Source of the DNA: Nitrospira sp.
GTDB lineage: Bacteria > Nitrospirota > Nitrospiria > Nitrospirales > Nitrospiraceae
DNA: 64,000 nucleotides
Reading direction: 5' to 3'
Assembly: GCA_036984305.1 (NCBI GenBank)
Contig: BQWY01000001.1
Span: forward strand, 2,625,501 to 2,689,500
In this document: piece by piece, positions 9,577-18,500 of the stretch
How positions within the stretch are numbered: the first letter of the stretch is position 1
How the letters are laid out: each line of letters starts with the position of its first letter
Program-made: the position numbers and the translations under genes
Notes under the pieces: generated by a model
Databases searched by the model: none
What the model saw: the letters and a program-made list of their open reading frames with translations, nothing else
Told to the model about the DNA's origin: nothing

Positions 9577-10298
9577 TCCGCCACGTCCTGTTCGATCTCG
9601 ACGGCACGTTGATCGACACGTGGCGGCTGTACATGGAGGCCTACCGGCTCACCTTTGAAGAATTCTACGGGCGGCCGTTCCAGCACACCGAAACGCTGAC
9701 GCTCCTGGCTCTGCGACCCCGGTCAGAGACATGGTTACTGCAAAAGGTGTTGGGACGGAGCATGTCGTCCGATCGGCGCGAAGGCATCGATGCATTCACA
9801 TGTTTCGTGAACCACTATCGTCGCCTGCACGATAGCCACTTCGATGGGGTTTACCACGGAGTGGTCGACATGTTGGGCACGCTCCGCACGGCAGGGTATC
9901 GGCTCGGGCTTGTGACCGGCAAGAGCCGGGCGGCCTGGACGATTACGGAGTCGAAGGCGGCACTGGTTCCCTTTGATATCGTCGTCACAGAAACGGAAAT
10001 CCTTCAACCGAAGCCCGATCCAGAAGGGATCCTCGCCGCCGCTGCCGCACTCAATGCCACGCACGGCGACACGATTTACGTCGGCGACTCACTTCTGGAC
10101 GGTGAAGCCGCCGCTGCGGCGGGCTTCCCGTTCTGGGCGGCGGCCTGGGCCAAGGGACCGGGGGAGGCCTACGACTTCGCACGAGACGCGGAAGCCCAGG
10201 GCGCGGCACACATTCTCCATTCGCCGACGCAACTGCTGACGACTCTGCGAGCGGGAGCAGATCCAACGGTCGAGCAGGGTACGGCGACCTCGCGATGA
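9573..10298 (+). CDS. HAD-family phosphatase (phosphoglycolate phosphatase-like)
   Basis: A 241-residue HAD-superfamily hydrolase starting with GTG and overlapping the ftsH stop by four bases. Motif I is DLDGTLIDT near the N-terminus, motif II lies in LGLVTGKSR, and motif IV is YVGDSLLDGEAA. The helical cap between motifs I and II fits subfamily IA enzymes such as Gph and PpaX, which act on phosphoglycolate or pyrophosphate. The substrate cannot be told from sequence. Confidence 0.85.
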   Translation: MIRHVLFDLDGTLIDTWRLYMEAYRLTFEEFYGRPFQHTETLTLLALRPRSETWLLQKVLGRSMSSDRREGIDAFTCFVNHYRRLHDSHFDGVYHGVVDMLGTLRTAGYRLGLVTGKSRAAWTITESKAALVPFDIVVTETEILQPKPDPEGILAAAAALNATHGDTIYVGDSLLDGEAAAAAGFPFWAAAWAKGPGEAYDFARDAEAQGAAHILHSPTQLLTTLRAGADPTVEQGTATSR

Positions 10299-10314
10299 GA
10301 AAGGACCACACGCT

Positions 10315-10998
10315 ATGTTGGATTCACATTGGCCCGTGACACGTCTGTACGGATGTCTGCTTGCGCTGGGCCTTGTAGTCCAATGGGGCTGCGAACATGG
10401 AGAGGCTCATCACCACCGGCGCCCCACCGACATCAACGAGTACCTTGCCAGACTCGACCGACCCGAACGGGATGACTATCAAAAGCCACAGGAAGTCGTT
10501 GATGCCCTTGCGCTGCAACCTGGTATGGCCGTGGCCGATCTCGGATCAGGCTCCGGGTATTTCACCCGACGCTTCGTCGACGCCGTGACAGGGACCGGGA
10601 CGGTCTATGCCATCGATGTCGAACCCGAGATGCTCGCGTACGTGAAGCACAGCGTTGAAGCGATGCCGCGCCCGAGCCGGATCGAATATATCCTGGCGAA
10701 CGAGGCAGATCCGAAACTCCCGCAGCAATCCGTCGACCTCATTTTCGTCTGCAATACCTACCACCACCTCGAGAATCGAACGAGCTACTTCGCTAGGCTC
10801 AAGCCGGCCCTGAAACCCGGCGGACGCATCGCTGTCGTAGACTTCTATGCCGACGAGCGGTCGGGACCGATCGGCTTCCCTCGCCGGCATCTCGTGTCCC
10901 GAGAGACCGTGATCGAGGAAATAACCGGGGCCGGCTTTCACTTGTCCAAAGAACACGCGTTCCTCCCACGGCAATACTTCTTGGAATTCACCTCCTAG
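10315..10998 (+). CDS. Class I SAM-dependent methyltransferase with N-terminal export signal
   Basis: A 227-residue protein with a Rossmann-type methyltransferase core: motif I VADLGSGSGYF (about 74-84), acidic strand 2 YAIDVEP, and LKPALKPGGRIAVVDFYA. Unusually it starts with a hydrophobic stretch (YGCLLALGLVVQWGCEHG) that looks like a signal or lipoprotein leader with a weak lipobox before Cys26, followed by a His-rich patch. It may therefore act, or be anchored, outside the cytoplasm although SAM is cytoplasmic. The substrate is unknown. It lies 16 bases downstream of the HAD gene. Confidence 0.8.
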   Translation: MLDSHWPVTRLYGCLLALGLVVQWGCEHGEAHHHRRPTDINEYLARLDRPERDDYQKPQEVVDALALQPGMAVADLGSGSGYFTRRFVDAVTGTGTVYAIDVEPEMLAYVKHSVEAMPRPSRIEYILANEADPKLPQQSVDLIFVCNTYHHLENRTSYFARLKPALKPGGRIAVVDFYADERSGPIGFPRRHLVSRETVIEEITGAGFHLSKEHAFLPRQYFLEFTS

Positions 10999-11032
10999 GA
11001 CGATTCCACTGCTGGCACGAAGTCGAGTCGCC

Positions 11033-12397
11033 GTGAAGACCCACGAATCGACCCTTCAGACCTCCGTGCCGCTTTACGCGCAGGTGCTGCTCGCTGCCTC
11101 ATGCGGAGCCATCTTGGGTCTGCTGTTCGGCCAGGAGCCCTACGTCGGCCGGCTGGGGAACCAGGATCTCGGCCGGTTGGGCATGCTGATCGTGGAACTG
11201 CTCAAAACGCTGGCATTGCCCTTGATCTTCTTCGCGATCCTGGACGCGCTGGTGCATACGAAGCTCAGATTGGGGCAAGGGTTTCGCCTGCTCGGGATTT
11301 GTCTGATCAACGTGTCCGTTGCCATGACGATCGGCTTGATTATCATGAACCTCTGGCAACCGGGTCACACCTGGGAGGGCCGTATGGGCGAGTTGCTTCA
11401 AACCGCCCCCTCCAGCGCATCGCCCACGACACTTCCAGTCCCCGGCGCCGCGGGCCTCTCATCGGATCACTCGACGAGCGGAGAACCATCCGGTCTTCAA
11501 CAGATGGCCTCCCTCGCTTCTGAAAATATGGTTCTGACGGTCGCGCTGACGGCCTTCGCCCTGGGCGCGTCGCTCAGAGCCTTGGCCGGCCACCATAGTG
11601 GTGCGGGCATCATCCGGATTTCCACTTGGACGATCGACCGTGGATACCGTCTCCTCAAGCGGGGGCTCGACTGGATCATCAGACTCGTTCCCCTGGGTGT
11701 CTTCGCGGTGCTGGCGCACGTCGTCGGACGATCAGGAATCGAGATACTTTCCGCACTATGGGTGTTCCTCACCGCGATGATGCTGGGGCTCTTGCTGCAC
11801 GCGCTGATCTACTACCCGTCCGTCGCGTGGATGATCGGCGGGAAGCCGCCACGAATCTATCTCGGCAGGGGTGCCGATGCGATCCTCACCGCACTCTCGT
11901 GCAATAGCAGCTTGGCAACCGTGCCTATCACATTGCGCTGCCTTGACCGTATGCACGTGTCCCCGGAGTCGGCCCGCCTCGCCGCCTGCGTCGGTACGAA
12001 CCTCAACAATGACGGCATTACCCTGTACGAGGCCATGGCCGCACTCTTCATCGCGCAGGCGCTCGGCTACGATCTCTCCATCACGGCGCAGTTCACAGTG
12101 GTCCTGACGTCGATCATGGCCGGGGCCGGCGCTGCCGGTATTCCCGAGGCCGGACTGGTCGTGCTGCCGCTAGTACTCTCGTCCGCCGGATTGCCCGCAC
12201 AGGTGATCGCCGCGGCGATTCCACTCATCATGACGGTGGACTGGATCATCGCAAGAACTCGCTCCGGCGTAAACGTCATGAGCGACATGGTCGTCGCCAT
12301 CTTGCTCGACCGCACGGCGGACGCGATGGCTATGAGGTCTTCGATCCCACAACCCGGCCCGCATGCCTCCATCTCCATCGGTTCTTCCGCCGACTGA
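11033..12397 (+). CDS. Dicarboxylate/amino acid:cation symporter (DAACS family)
   Basis: A 454-residue, strongly hydrophobic transporter of the GltP/DctA family, which imports glutamate, aspartate or C4-dicarboxylates with Na+ or H+. It has eight or so membrane segments, the serine-rich hairpin region (LSCNSSLATVPITL), the NNDGITLYEA motif on the TM7 segment, AGAGAAGIPEAGLV as the second re-entrant loop, and TVDWIIARTRSGVNVMSD in TM8. Some positions differ from the common NMDGT and DRxRTxxN patterns, so substrate choice may differ. The start is a GTG, 34 bases after the methyltransferase stop. Confidence 0.88.
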   Translation: MKTHESTLQTSVPLYAQVLLAASCGAILGLLFGQEPYVGRLGNQDLGRLGMLIVELLKTLALPLIFFAILDALVHTKLRLGQGFRLLGICLINVSVAMTIGLIIMNLWQPGHTWEGRMGELLQTAPSSASPTTLPVPGAAGLSSDHSTSGEPSGLQQMASLASENMVLTVALTAFALGASLRALAGHHSGAGIIRISTWTIDRGYRLLKRGLDWIIRLVPLGVFAVLAHVVGRSGIEILSALWVFLTAMMLGLLLHALIYYPSVAWMIGGKPPRIYLGRGADAILTALSCNSSLATVPITLRCLDRMHVSPESARLAACVGTNLNNDGITLYEAMAALFIAQALGYDLSITAQFTVVLTSIMAGAGAAGIPEAGLVVLPLVLSSAGLPAQVIAAAIPLIMTVDWIIARTRSGVNVMSDMVVAILLDRTADAMAMRSSIPQPGPHASISIGSSAD

Positions 12398-12512
12398 TCC
12401 CCCGTTGCGACGCTCGTACCGAGACCATTCACCCCGCCGACCATTGTGCAAGAACGCCTCGCCCCTACCAACCGTTGTGTGAACCGGTCGGGTCGGAGTA
12501 AACTGTCAGTGG

Positions 12513-13229
12513 ATGACGGAACAAGAGTCATCAGGCATTCTCTCTCTTCACGTCTCCGTCGTCCCTAACCTCATGATTCTCCAGAGGCCAATATCCCATG
12601 GTGGTGCTCCACGGCGATGCGCATCTCTGATCGTGGCCGTAAGCCTCACCTTGGGCTCTCTACCCGCGTGGGCCGCCCGCGACCTTTTGGTACCGAAAGA
12701 ACAGGAGGTGACTCAGTTCGGCGATCTTCATATCCCGGCCCTGGATCAGAAGAACTGGAAACGCCCACAGAGCATGTTTTCATGGATCACCATGGCGTGT
12801 CATTGGGAAGTCCCCGGCGACAGTTACGGCCGACCCGGGTGGTTTACGAACTCCCGCATCGTACCCGTCAAACCCGGCGTATCGCATTTTCCGCCCACCC
12901 AACCCGCCGTCTACGTTGTCTTCGAAATCCCTTCGCTTGATGCGCCGATGCAAATGAATGCCGATTGGTATCTGTTGGATGCGGATGAAAAGCCCGCCGG
13001 CGACGCTATCGGCAAGGACGCGCAATATCTCGACATGAACGAAGGCTATGGGTACCTGGAGATCAAAGCGCCGAAAGAAGGGTGGACACCAGGCGAGTAT
13101 CTCGTCAAAATTTATATCAGCAGCCCCGGCCAGCAGATCCACGCATTAAGCCAAGTGGGTACGATGCGCTTCACCATCGACGCAACGGCACAAACCGCCC
13201 AAACCTGCGCCGACGACACCACACCTTGA
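12513..13229 (+). CDS. Secreted protein of unknown function
   Basis: A 238-residue protein I cannot place in a family. A hydrophobic segment ASLIVAVSLTLGSLPAWAA, about residues 37-55 from the first ATG, ends in an AxA-type signal peptidase site, so the mature protein is probably periplasmic. An internal ATG at 12573 would give a more normal signal-peptide length, and neither start has a convincing ribosome site. The mature part is rich in Trp, Pro and Tyr (FSWITMACHWEVPGD, NADWYLLDADEKP, GEYLVKIYISSPGQQ), suggesting a beta-sandwich. It converges on pxpC. Confidence 0.65.
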   Translation: MTEQESSGILSLHVSVVPNLMILQRPISHGGAPRRCASLIVAVSLTLGSLPAWAARDLLVPKEQEVTQFGDLHIPALDQKNWKRPQSMFSWITMACHWEVPGDSYGRPGWFTNSRIVPVKPGVSHFPPTQPAVYVVFEIPSLDAPMQMNADWYLLDADEKPAGDAIGKDAQYLDMNEGYGYLEIKAPKEGWTPGEYLVKIYISSPGQQIHALSQVGTMRFTIDATAQTAQTCADDTTP

Positions 13230-13295
13230 TTCGTTCGCTCGCTCCATCGCCCGATACCAGACAGATATTTCCGACTGGCCTCGAGCAAATCCCGG

Positions 13296-14270
13296 TCAGC
13301 GACGGCTACGGGGTGCTGGAAGAGCCTCGTCCAGTGCTGCCCATTGAGCTCTGAGCACTCTCCGAGCTTCCGCCAGCGTCGTCATCACAAAGTGCACTGA
13401 ATCACCCGGGGCCAGCTGTCCGGCCAGATGAAGGTCTGCGGAAATGACAACGGCAGGCTTGGGATAACCTCCGATCGTCTGACAATCAGCCATTAGCAGG
13501 ATCGGCTGTTCGTCCGCTGGAACCTGCAGCGCCCCCATCACAGTCCCATCGGATATCCACCTGGCAGCCGCGTGGCGTAACTTGGGTCCCACCAGACGAT
13601 ACCCCATGCGATCCGACTGACTCGACAAGGTATACGGCGCCGAGACCAGCGACACGAGGACGTCGGGCAGAAACAGCTCGTGCTGCGGGCCCGGCAAGAC
13701 GCGAAGGACAGGGGACGGGGAGTACCGAGGGCGAAGTCGAACGGGAATCGCCAACCCCTCTCGTGCCTCTCGCTGACTGCACCGTCCTGTATGCAGGATG
13801 ACACCCTTCGTCAGTGGACGACCTTGCAAACCGCCTGTTCGCGTGGCGATGTGAGTCGAGCGGCTTCCCAGATGGGGAGGCACATCGATTCCGCCGGCCA
13901 CCGCCAGATAACAGCGTGCGCCGGTTCGTCGAGCCCCGAATGAAAGCCGGCTACCGGATGGAGCCCGCATACCGGTCCATAACACAATTGGCCGTCCATC
14001 GAGCGTCGGAGACAAATCGCCTCCCGTCACCGCAAATACGCTCTGCGATTCAAAGATGATTTCTGGACCGCTCACCGTAATTTCAAGTGCTGCGGCTCCA
14101 TCCGCATTACCGACAAGACGGTTTCCCAACGTATAGGCAATTCGATCCATAGCTCCGCTGACGGAGACACCATACCGACGGTACCCCTCTCGTCCGCGAT
14201 CCTGGACGGTCGTCAGCCAACCGGGTTTGACAACCGTCATCCGAGTCACTGCGGGGGTTCTCGGACTCAT
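13296..14270 (-). CDS. pxpC: 5-oxoprolinase subunit C (biotin-dependent carboxyltransferase/KipA family)
   Basis: PxpC works with PxpA and PxpB to open 5-oxoproline to glutamate with ATP. The 324 residues show the AHS2/KipA signature: VVKPGWLTTVQDRGREGYRRYG at the start, SGAMDRIAYTLGNRLVGN, LEITVSGPEIIF, and near the C-terminus QTIGGYPKPAVV and QLAPGDSVHFV. It overlaps pxpA as ATGA, so the genes are translationally coupled. The operon order is pxpB-pxpA-pxpC. Confidence 0.93.
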   Translation of the reverse strand: MSPRTPAVTRMTVVKPGWLTTVQDRGREGYRRYGVSVSGAMDRIAYTLGNRLVGNADGAAALEITVSGPEIIFESQSVFAVTGGDLSPTLDGRPIVLWTGMRAPSGSRLSFGARRTGARCYLAVAGGIDVPPHLGSRSTHIATRTGGLQGRPLTKGVILHTGRCSQREAREGLAIPVRLRPRYSPSPVLRVLPGPQHELFLPDVLVSLVSAPYTLSSQSDRMGYRLVGPKLRHAAARWISDGTVMGALQVPADEQPILLMADCQTIGGYPKPAVVISADLHLAGQLAPGDSVHFVMTTLAEARRVLRAQWAALDEALPAPRSRR

Positions 14271-15043
14271 CGACCACGCGTCCCGCGAGACGGTGCCACG
14301 ACGCGGATTCCAGCGGCATCGAGTTCGCTGCGGACGACCCGAGCCAAACCAATTGCTCCGGGAGTGTCGCTATGAATGCACAGGCTCTCGGCCTGCACAG
14401 GCACGGAGGTCCCGTCGAGACTCGTGACCGCCCCTGCGATCAAGCTCCGTACCTGTGCCCGCACCGCCTCTTCGTCGAGCAAGAGCGCCCCTGCGACCGA
14501 ACGAGGAACCAAACTTCCATCGCCGCGATAGGCACGATCGGCAAACATTTCTTCCACGACCTGAATATTCGCGCTCCTGGCTGCCGCGACCAACGCGCAG
14601 CCGGCCAGCGCATACAGCGATACCCCTTCGCTCAGGGTGAGCAGCCCATGGACGACCGCGCGGGCGATGTGCGGCTGCGTCGCCGCCTGGTTGTAGAGGG
14701 CGCCGTGTAGTTTGACGTGAGTCAGGGACAAGCCGTCGGCCGCGATGGCCACCGACAGCGTCGTGACCTGCTCAACGATCAGCCTCGTCACCGCGTCGCC
14801 GGATACGTCGCTGGATGATCGCCCAAACGTCGCGCGATCGGGAAAGCCGGGGTGGGCGCCGATCGCTACCGCGTGCCTCGCCGCCAGACGCGCCGTCCGA
14901 CGCATGGATTCCACGGTCCCGGCGTGCCCTCCGCAGGCAATGTTGACGGATGAGAGCAGCGGCATCATTTCGATTTCGGTCGCGCAGGCATCGGCCGTAT
15001 CGATTTCACCCATGTCGCTGTTCACGTCAAGCTCGGTCAGCAT
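14267..15043 (-). CDS. pxpA: 5-oxoprolinase subunit A (LamB/YcsF family)
   Basis: The catalytic-type subunit of bacterial 5-oxoprolinase. Family marks are DVNSDMGE near the N-terminus, NIACGGHAGT, AIGAHPGFPDRATFGR, HVKLHGALYN, FADRAYRGDGSLVPR and CIHSDTPGA. The ATG at 15043 (MLTELDVNSDMGE) was chosen because the conserved LDVNSDMGE motif normally lies within the first ten residues; a longer frame reaches 15082. It overlaps pxpB by 17 bases and pxpC by 4. Confidence 0.93.
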   Translation of the reverse strand: MLTELDVNSDMGEIDTADACATEIEMMPLLSSVNIACGGHAGTVESMRRTARLAARHAVAIGAHPGFPDRATFGRSSSDVSGDAVTRLIVEQVTTLSVAIAADGLSLTHVKLHGALYNQAATQPHIARAVVHGLLTLSEGVSLYALAGCALVAAARSANIQVVEEMFADRAYRGDGSLVPRSVAGALLLDEEAVRAQVRSLIAGAVTSLDGTSVPVQAESLCIHSDTPGAIGLARVVRSELDAAGIRVVAPSRGTRGR

Positions 15044-15785
15044 CGCATTCGCGCACCAGATGATAGAATTCCTCAGGCTCAATCGGCGTAAATCTCACCG
15101 AATCCCCAGGGCTGAGCAGGAACGGTCGGTCCGCGGTCGGTCGAAAGAGCGGCATCGGCGTCCGTCCGATAATGCGCCACCCACCTGGTATGGCGACCGG
15201 GTAGATGCCCGTCTGGTGTTCCGCGATCCCAACGGAACCGGCAGGGACGACGCGACGTGGCGTGGGCAAGCGCGTCATAGCCAGTCGATCCGGCACCGAA
15301 CCCAAATACGGAAATCCCGGGGCGAACCCCAGCATGAACACCCGGTATTCCACGGAGGCGTGGACTCGAACCGTCTCCTCGACCGATAGCTTGGCCCACG
15401 CCGCGACGTCCAACAAGTCCGGCCCCCACTCTCCGCCGTAGACTACCGGGATGGAATGTCGCCGCCCCCCCTCCCCTCGCACATCCACGGGAAAGGCAGC
15501 CAAACAGCGTACCCGTTTCATCAATGCGACAAGGTTGAGATGGAGCGGATCGACATGCAGTGTCACGGACCGATACGTCGGCACGATGTCGACGACGCCA
15601 CGCCAAGCACGCTTTCGTATCTCCTCAGCAAAGGCGACGGCACGCGCGTTGGTCGTCGGATCGATCGCATCGCCGAATTCGACCGTCATCGCCGCATCGC
15701 CAACAGGGAAACAACGGGGAAAAGGCGAGGGCTGCGGCTTCCTCGACAGAGTTGGAGACCGCGGGGATCGACGGGATCGAAGCAT
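15027..15785 (-). CDS. pxpB: 5-oxoprolinase subunit B (KipI family)
   Basis: Allophanate hydrolase subunit 1-like protein that partners PxpC. The conserved parts are PVGDAAMTVEFGDAID near the start, ARVHASVEYRVFMLGFAPGFPYLGSV in spirit (here VRVHASVEYRVFMLGFAPGF), RRVVPAGSVGIAEHQTGIYP, GGWRIIGRTP and LLSPGDSVRF. I start it at the ATG at 15785 (MLRSRRSPRS); the frame stays open to 15863, but that extension would cover the intergenic inverted repeat. First gene of the pxpBAC operon, divergent from the CDF transporter. Confidence 0.9.
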   Translation of the reverse strand: MLRSRRSPRSPTLSRKPQPSPFPRCFPVGDAAMTVEFGDAIDPTTNARAVAFAEEIRKRAWRGVVDIVPTYRSVTLHVDPLHLNLVALMKRVRCLAAFPVDVRGEGGRRHSIPVVYGGEWGPDLLDVAAWAKLSVEETVRVHASVEYRVFMLGFAPGFPYLGSVPDRLAMTRLPTPRRVVPAGSVGIAEHQTGIYPVAIPGGWRIIGRTPMPLFRPTADRPFLLSPGDSVRFTPIEPEEFYHLVRECDADRA

Positions 15786-15824
15786 AGCCGGGCTCGCGGC
15801 AACGGAAGGATTACAGTAGCGTGT

Positions 15825-15841
15825 TTTACCATGTGGGTAAA
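15825..15841. promoter_or_regulatory. Inverted repeat TTTACC-N5-GGTAAA in the pxpB/CDF divergent gap
   Basis: A perfect 6+6 dyad with a 5-base centre lies 39 bases upstream of the chosen pxpB start and 77 bases before the CDF gene. The position suits an operator for either gene. No bound regulator can be named from sequence. Confidence 0.3.
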
Positions 15842-15918
15842 GGCCGAAAGGCCGGCAAACCAATGGGATCTGTCCCCATTTCCTTGCCCTGAGCCACGGG
15901 TCGTGCGAGACTAGAGCG

Positions 15919-16866
15919 ATGACGCACGTGCACCCTGACTATGCCGAGATCCGGCATCGACTCTATGTCGCGCTGGGATTCAACGCCCTCATCATCATCG
16001 CCGAGTTCGCGAGCGGTTGGTGGATCGACAGCATGGGATTGATGAGCGACGCCGGGCACAATTTGATCGACCAGGGATCGCTGTTTCTCGCGTTGTACGC
16101 CCACATGCTCGCGTCCAGGCCCGCCACGGAAGCGCGCACATTCGGCTATCACCGTGCCGGGATTGTCTCGGCCTTGATCAGTTCCTTGGCGCTGCTGCTC
16201 ACGTCCGTCGCGATCGCTGTCTGGGCGATTCGACGAATCATGGAGCCGGTGCCGGTCCCCGGGGGTTGGGTGATCACCGTTGCCGTGGCCTCCTTCGCCG
16301 CCAATCTCAGTATCGCGCTGCTCTTACAACGGGGAGCCGAAGACGACCTGAACATCCGCGGTGCCTTTTGGCACATGTTGGGAGACGCCTGGGTGTCGCT
16401 CGGTGTCGCCGCCAGCGGTGTGGCGATCATGCTCAGCGGCTGGGCTATCTTCGATCCCCTGATCAGCCTCCTAGTCGTCGGTGTGATTCTCCGCGGGACC
16501 TGGCCGATTCTTCGAGAATCGGTGGAAGTCCTGTTGGAATCGACACCGCCGGGTATCAAAACCGGCCACGTCGTCGAAGCCATCGAACGGATCCCCGGCG
16601 TCAAGAACGTGCACGATCTCCATATCTGGGCAGTCGAACCACGGCTGGTCATGCTGACCTGCCACGTGATGGTCGAAGGGGATGACACTCAGTTGACCAA
16701 TGAGCTCCTGAATACGATTCGCGGGAAGGTCTCCGCGGAATTCGGCATTAAGCATCTGACGATTCAGATGGAAACGCAGTGCTGCAACCCGACCGATCTC
16801 CACTGTAACCTCAGGCATTTGACGGTGGAACCACCCACGAACGAGCCGGCGCACGCCCACCATTGA
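15919..16866 (+). CDS. Cation diffusion facilitator (zinc/cobalt-type efflux, CzcD/ZitB-like)
   Basis: Exports divalent metal ions, most likely Zn2+, from the cytoplasm in exchange for protons. The 315 residues hold six membrane segments and both metal-site motifs: SDAGHNLID in TM2 and HMLGDAWVSLG in TM5, the HxxxD pairs of CDF proteins. The soluble C-terminal dimerisation domain (IPGVKNVHDLHIWAVEPRLVMLTCHVMV) follows, and the tail has His and Cys residues (QCCNPTDLHC, HAHH). The cobW gene follows after 56 bases, pointing to metal homeostasis. Confidence 0.92.
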   Translation: MTHVHPDYAEIRHRLYVALGFNALIIIAEFASGWWIDSMGLMSDAGHNLIDQGSLFLALYAHMLASRPATEARTFGYHRAGIVSALISSLALLLTSVAIAVWAIRRIMEPVPVPGGWVITVAVASFAANLSIALLLQRGAEDDLNIRGAFWHMLGDAWVSLGVAASGVAIMLSGWAIFDPLISLLVVGVILRGTWPILRESVEVLLESTPPGIKTGHVVEAIERIPGVKNVHDLHIWAVEPRLVMLTCHVMVEGDDTQLTNELLNTIRGKVSAEFGIKHLTIQMETQCCNPTDLHCNLRHLTVEPPTNEPAHAHH

Positions 16867-16922
16867 CCGACCGCCATCGATTCTCTATCTTGTATTGATT
16901 CAGTTCACACACGCATCCAGAA

Positions 16923-17891
16923 ATGACCACGCCAGTTCCCTTTTATATGTTGTGCGGCTCATTAGGCGCCGGCAAAACCACCCTGCTGATGCGGCTCCTG
17001 GAACACTGGCGAACAGAGGGCCGCAATGCCGGAGTCTTGATGAACGAATCCGGAGAGGTCAGCATCGATGGTCCCCGGGCCGGGGCCCTCGCCCAGCAGG
17101 TGGTCAACCTTGCGGGTGGATGCGTCTGTTGCGACACCAAGGACGATCTGGCATGGGGAGTTACACAGCTGATTACAGACTTTGGATCCGACTTGATCAT
17201 CCTCGAATGTTCGGGGATTGCCAATCCGGCGGAAGTCATCGACGCGGTGACCGATGCATTTGTGTCCCGGCTGGTACAGCTCGAACGCGTCGTCGCCCTA
17301 CTCAACCCGGCATTGGAGCCGGATCTTGCCTATCTGGACCCAGTGGTGGCCCATTCGATCCGATTTGCAGACGACATCGTGCTCAACAAACGCGATGTGG
17401 CCATCGGTCCGATGTGGGAAGCCTCACGGGTACAGGTTCTCAAACAAAATCCGCATGCACGCTTGTGGGAGACTACCCATGCCAGAGTCGATCTGGCCGC
17501 CCTTCTGAGCCCGCTTCATGAATCGCATGGTCGCTCGCCAAGTCCCAACGTCGTGTTCGGCTCCCCTCCGACGACCCCGACTCCAGTCGTCCGCGCCGAC
17601 TATCACCCCATGGTCGTCACGGTTCGGTTATCCGGTCCGCTGAACCGCCCACGGTTCCTGGTATGGCTGGAGAAGCTGCCCGCCGGCGTGGAGCGGGCCA
17701 AGGGTTTTTTTCGCTTCTCGGGAGAGTCTGCGCTACAAGAATTCCAGTTCGCACCTCCGGGCGTCCGAACGATCGCTCCGCTTCAGCTGCTGGATGAACC
17801 ACCTCATGCGATCGTATTGATCGGCCGCGGATACGATCAGGAAGCCTGCGAGGCAGGTTTGTTGGCCTGTGTCGAGGCCTCGACACAATAA
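16923..17891 (+). CDS. CobW/ZNG1-type GTPase (putative metallochaperone)
   Basis: A 322-residue GTPase of the COG0523 (CobW/HypB-like) group, whose members hand metal ions, often Zn2+ or Co2+, to target proteins. Seen are Walker A GSLGAGKT (about 12-19), the metal-binding CxCC motif in GGCVCC (about 64-69), Walker B LIILECSGIANP and the guanine-specificity motif NKRD. The C-terminal CobW_C domain is present. Next to the CDF exporter, a zinc role is more likely than cobalamin synthesis; no cob genes are nearby. A 20-bp palindrome covers the 3' end. Confidence 0.88.
   Translation: MTTPVPFYMLCGSLGAGKTTLLMRLLEHWRTEGRNAGVLMNESGEVSIDGPRAGALAQQVVNLAGGCVCCDTKDDLAWGVTQLITDFGSDLIILECSGIANPAEVIDAVTDAFVSRLVQLERVVALLNPALEPDLAYLDPVVAHSIRFADDIVLNKRDVAIGPMWEASRVQVLKQNPHARLWETTHARVDLAALLSPLHESHGRSPSPNVVFGSPPTTPTPVVRADYHPMVVTVRLSGPLNRPRFLVWLEKLPAGVERAKGFFRFSGESALQEFQFAPPGVRTIAPLQLLDEPPHAIVLIGRGYDQEACEAGLLACVEASTQ
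17868..17887. terminator. Perfect 20-bp palindrome at the cobW 3' end
   Basis: TGTGTCGAGG is followed directly by its reverse complement, so RNA from either strand can fold an 8-bp stem with a GGCC loop. It lies across the last codons of cobW and 16 bases from the end of the convergent PAP2 gene. There is no T-run, so a bidirectional terminator is plausible but not proven. Confidence 0.35.
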
Positions 17892-17902
17892 TCCGTCACA
17901 CG

Positions 17903-18469
17903 TCAGAGGCTCGACAAGTGGACTTCGGCAGCAGGCTTTGGCGAACTCGGTCTGAACCGCCGCCAGCGGAGCAGCAGCACCGCAGCGCCAGCACCCATCA
18001 TCGTTCCGATGATCCAGCCGACTATCACATCGCCCATGTAATGCACCCCAATATAGACCCGGGCGAGGCCAATGAGGCCGACAATCGGCCATGTAATCCA
18101 TCCCGATTTTGGATACAGAACGTGAAAAAAAGCGGCGAGCACCGCCGCATTAATCGCATGGTTGGAGGGGAAGCTGTGTAGCCCGCCGCACTGCCCCAAC
18201 AGCGTGACGTCTGGCAATGCGAGGCACGGGCGCGGGCGTTGGACCACGTGCTTGAGCTGTGCGCCGACGGCATCGGCAATGGCCACGGCCGAAGACACCG
18301 TCGGAAGCCCCAGTAGGGCTTCCCACCAATTGAACCATCCCCATGCGACGATGGCCGCCACCACCCCCAGAAGGCCAGGGCTGGGGTGGGACCAGAACCG
18401 CATGAACGCATCCAGCCATTCGACATGGCCTGCCAGCCCGTTGATGGCCGAGAAGATCCAGACATCCAT
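17903..18469 (-). CDS. PAP2-family membrane phosphatase
   Basis: A 188-residue integral membrane protein with the three phosphatase motifs of the PAP2 family: KHVVQRPRP (KxxxxxxRP), PSNH and RVYIGVHYMGD (RxxxxxHxxxD). Several hydrophobic segments surround them. Such enzymes dephosphorylate lipid phosphates such as undecaprenyl pyrophosphate or phosphatidic acid; which one applies here is not clear. Minus strand, 31 bases downstream of the TonB-like gene, with the three genes further upstream possibly in the same transcript. Confidence 0.88.
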   Translation of the reverse strand: MDVWIFSAINGLAGHVEWLDAFMRFWSHPSPGLLGVVAAIVAWGWFNWWEALLGLPTVSSAVAIADAVGAQLKHVVQRPRPCLALPDVTLLGQCGGLHSFPSNHAINAAVLAAFFHVLYPKSGWITWPIVGLIGLARVYIGVHYMGDVIVGWIIGTMMGAGAAVLLLRWRRFRPSSPKPAAEVHLSSL

Positions 18470-18500
18470 CCTGATTCGTGCCGTGTTCGCGCACCGAGAA

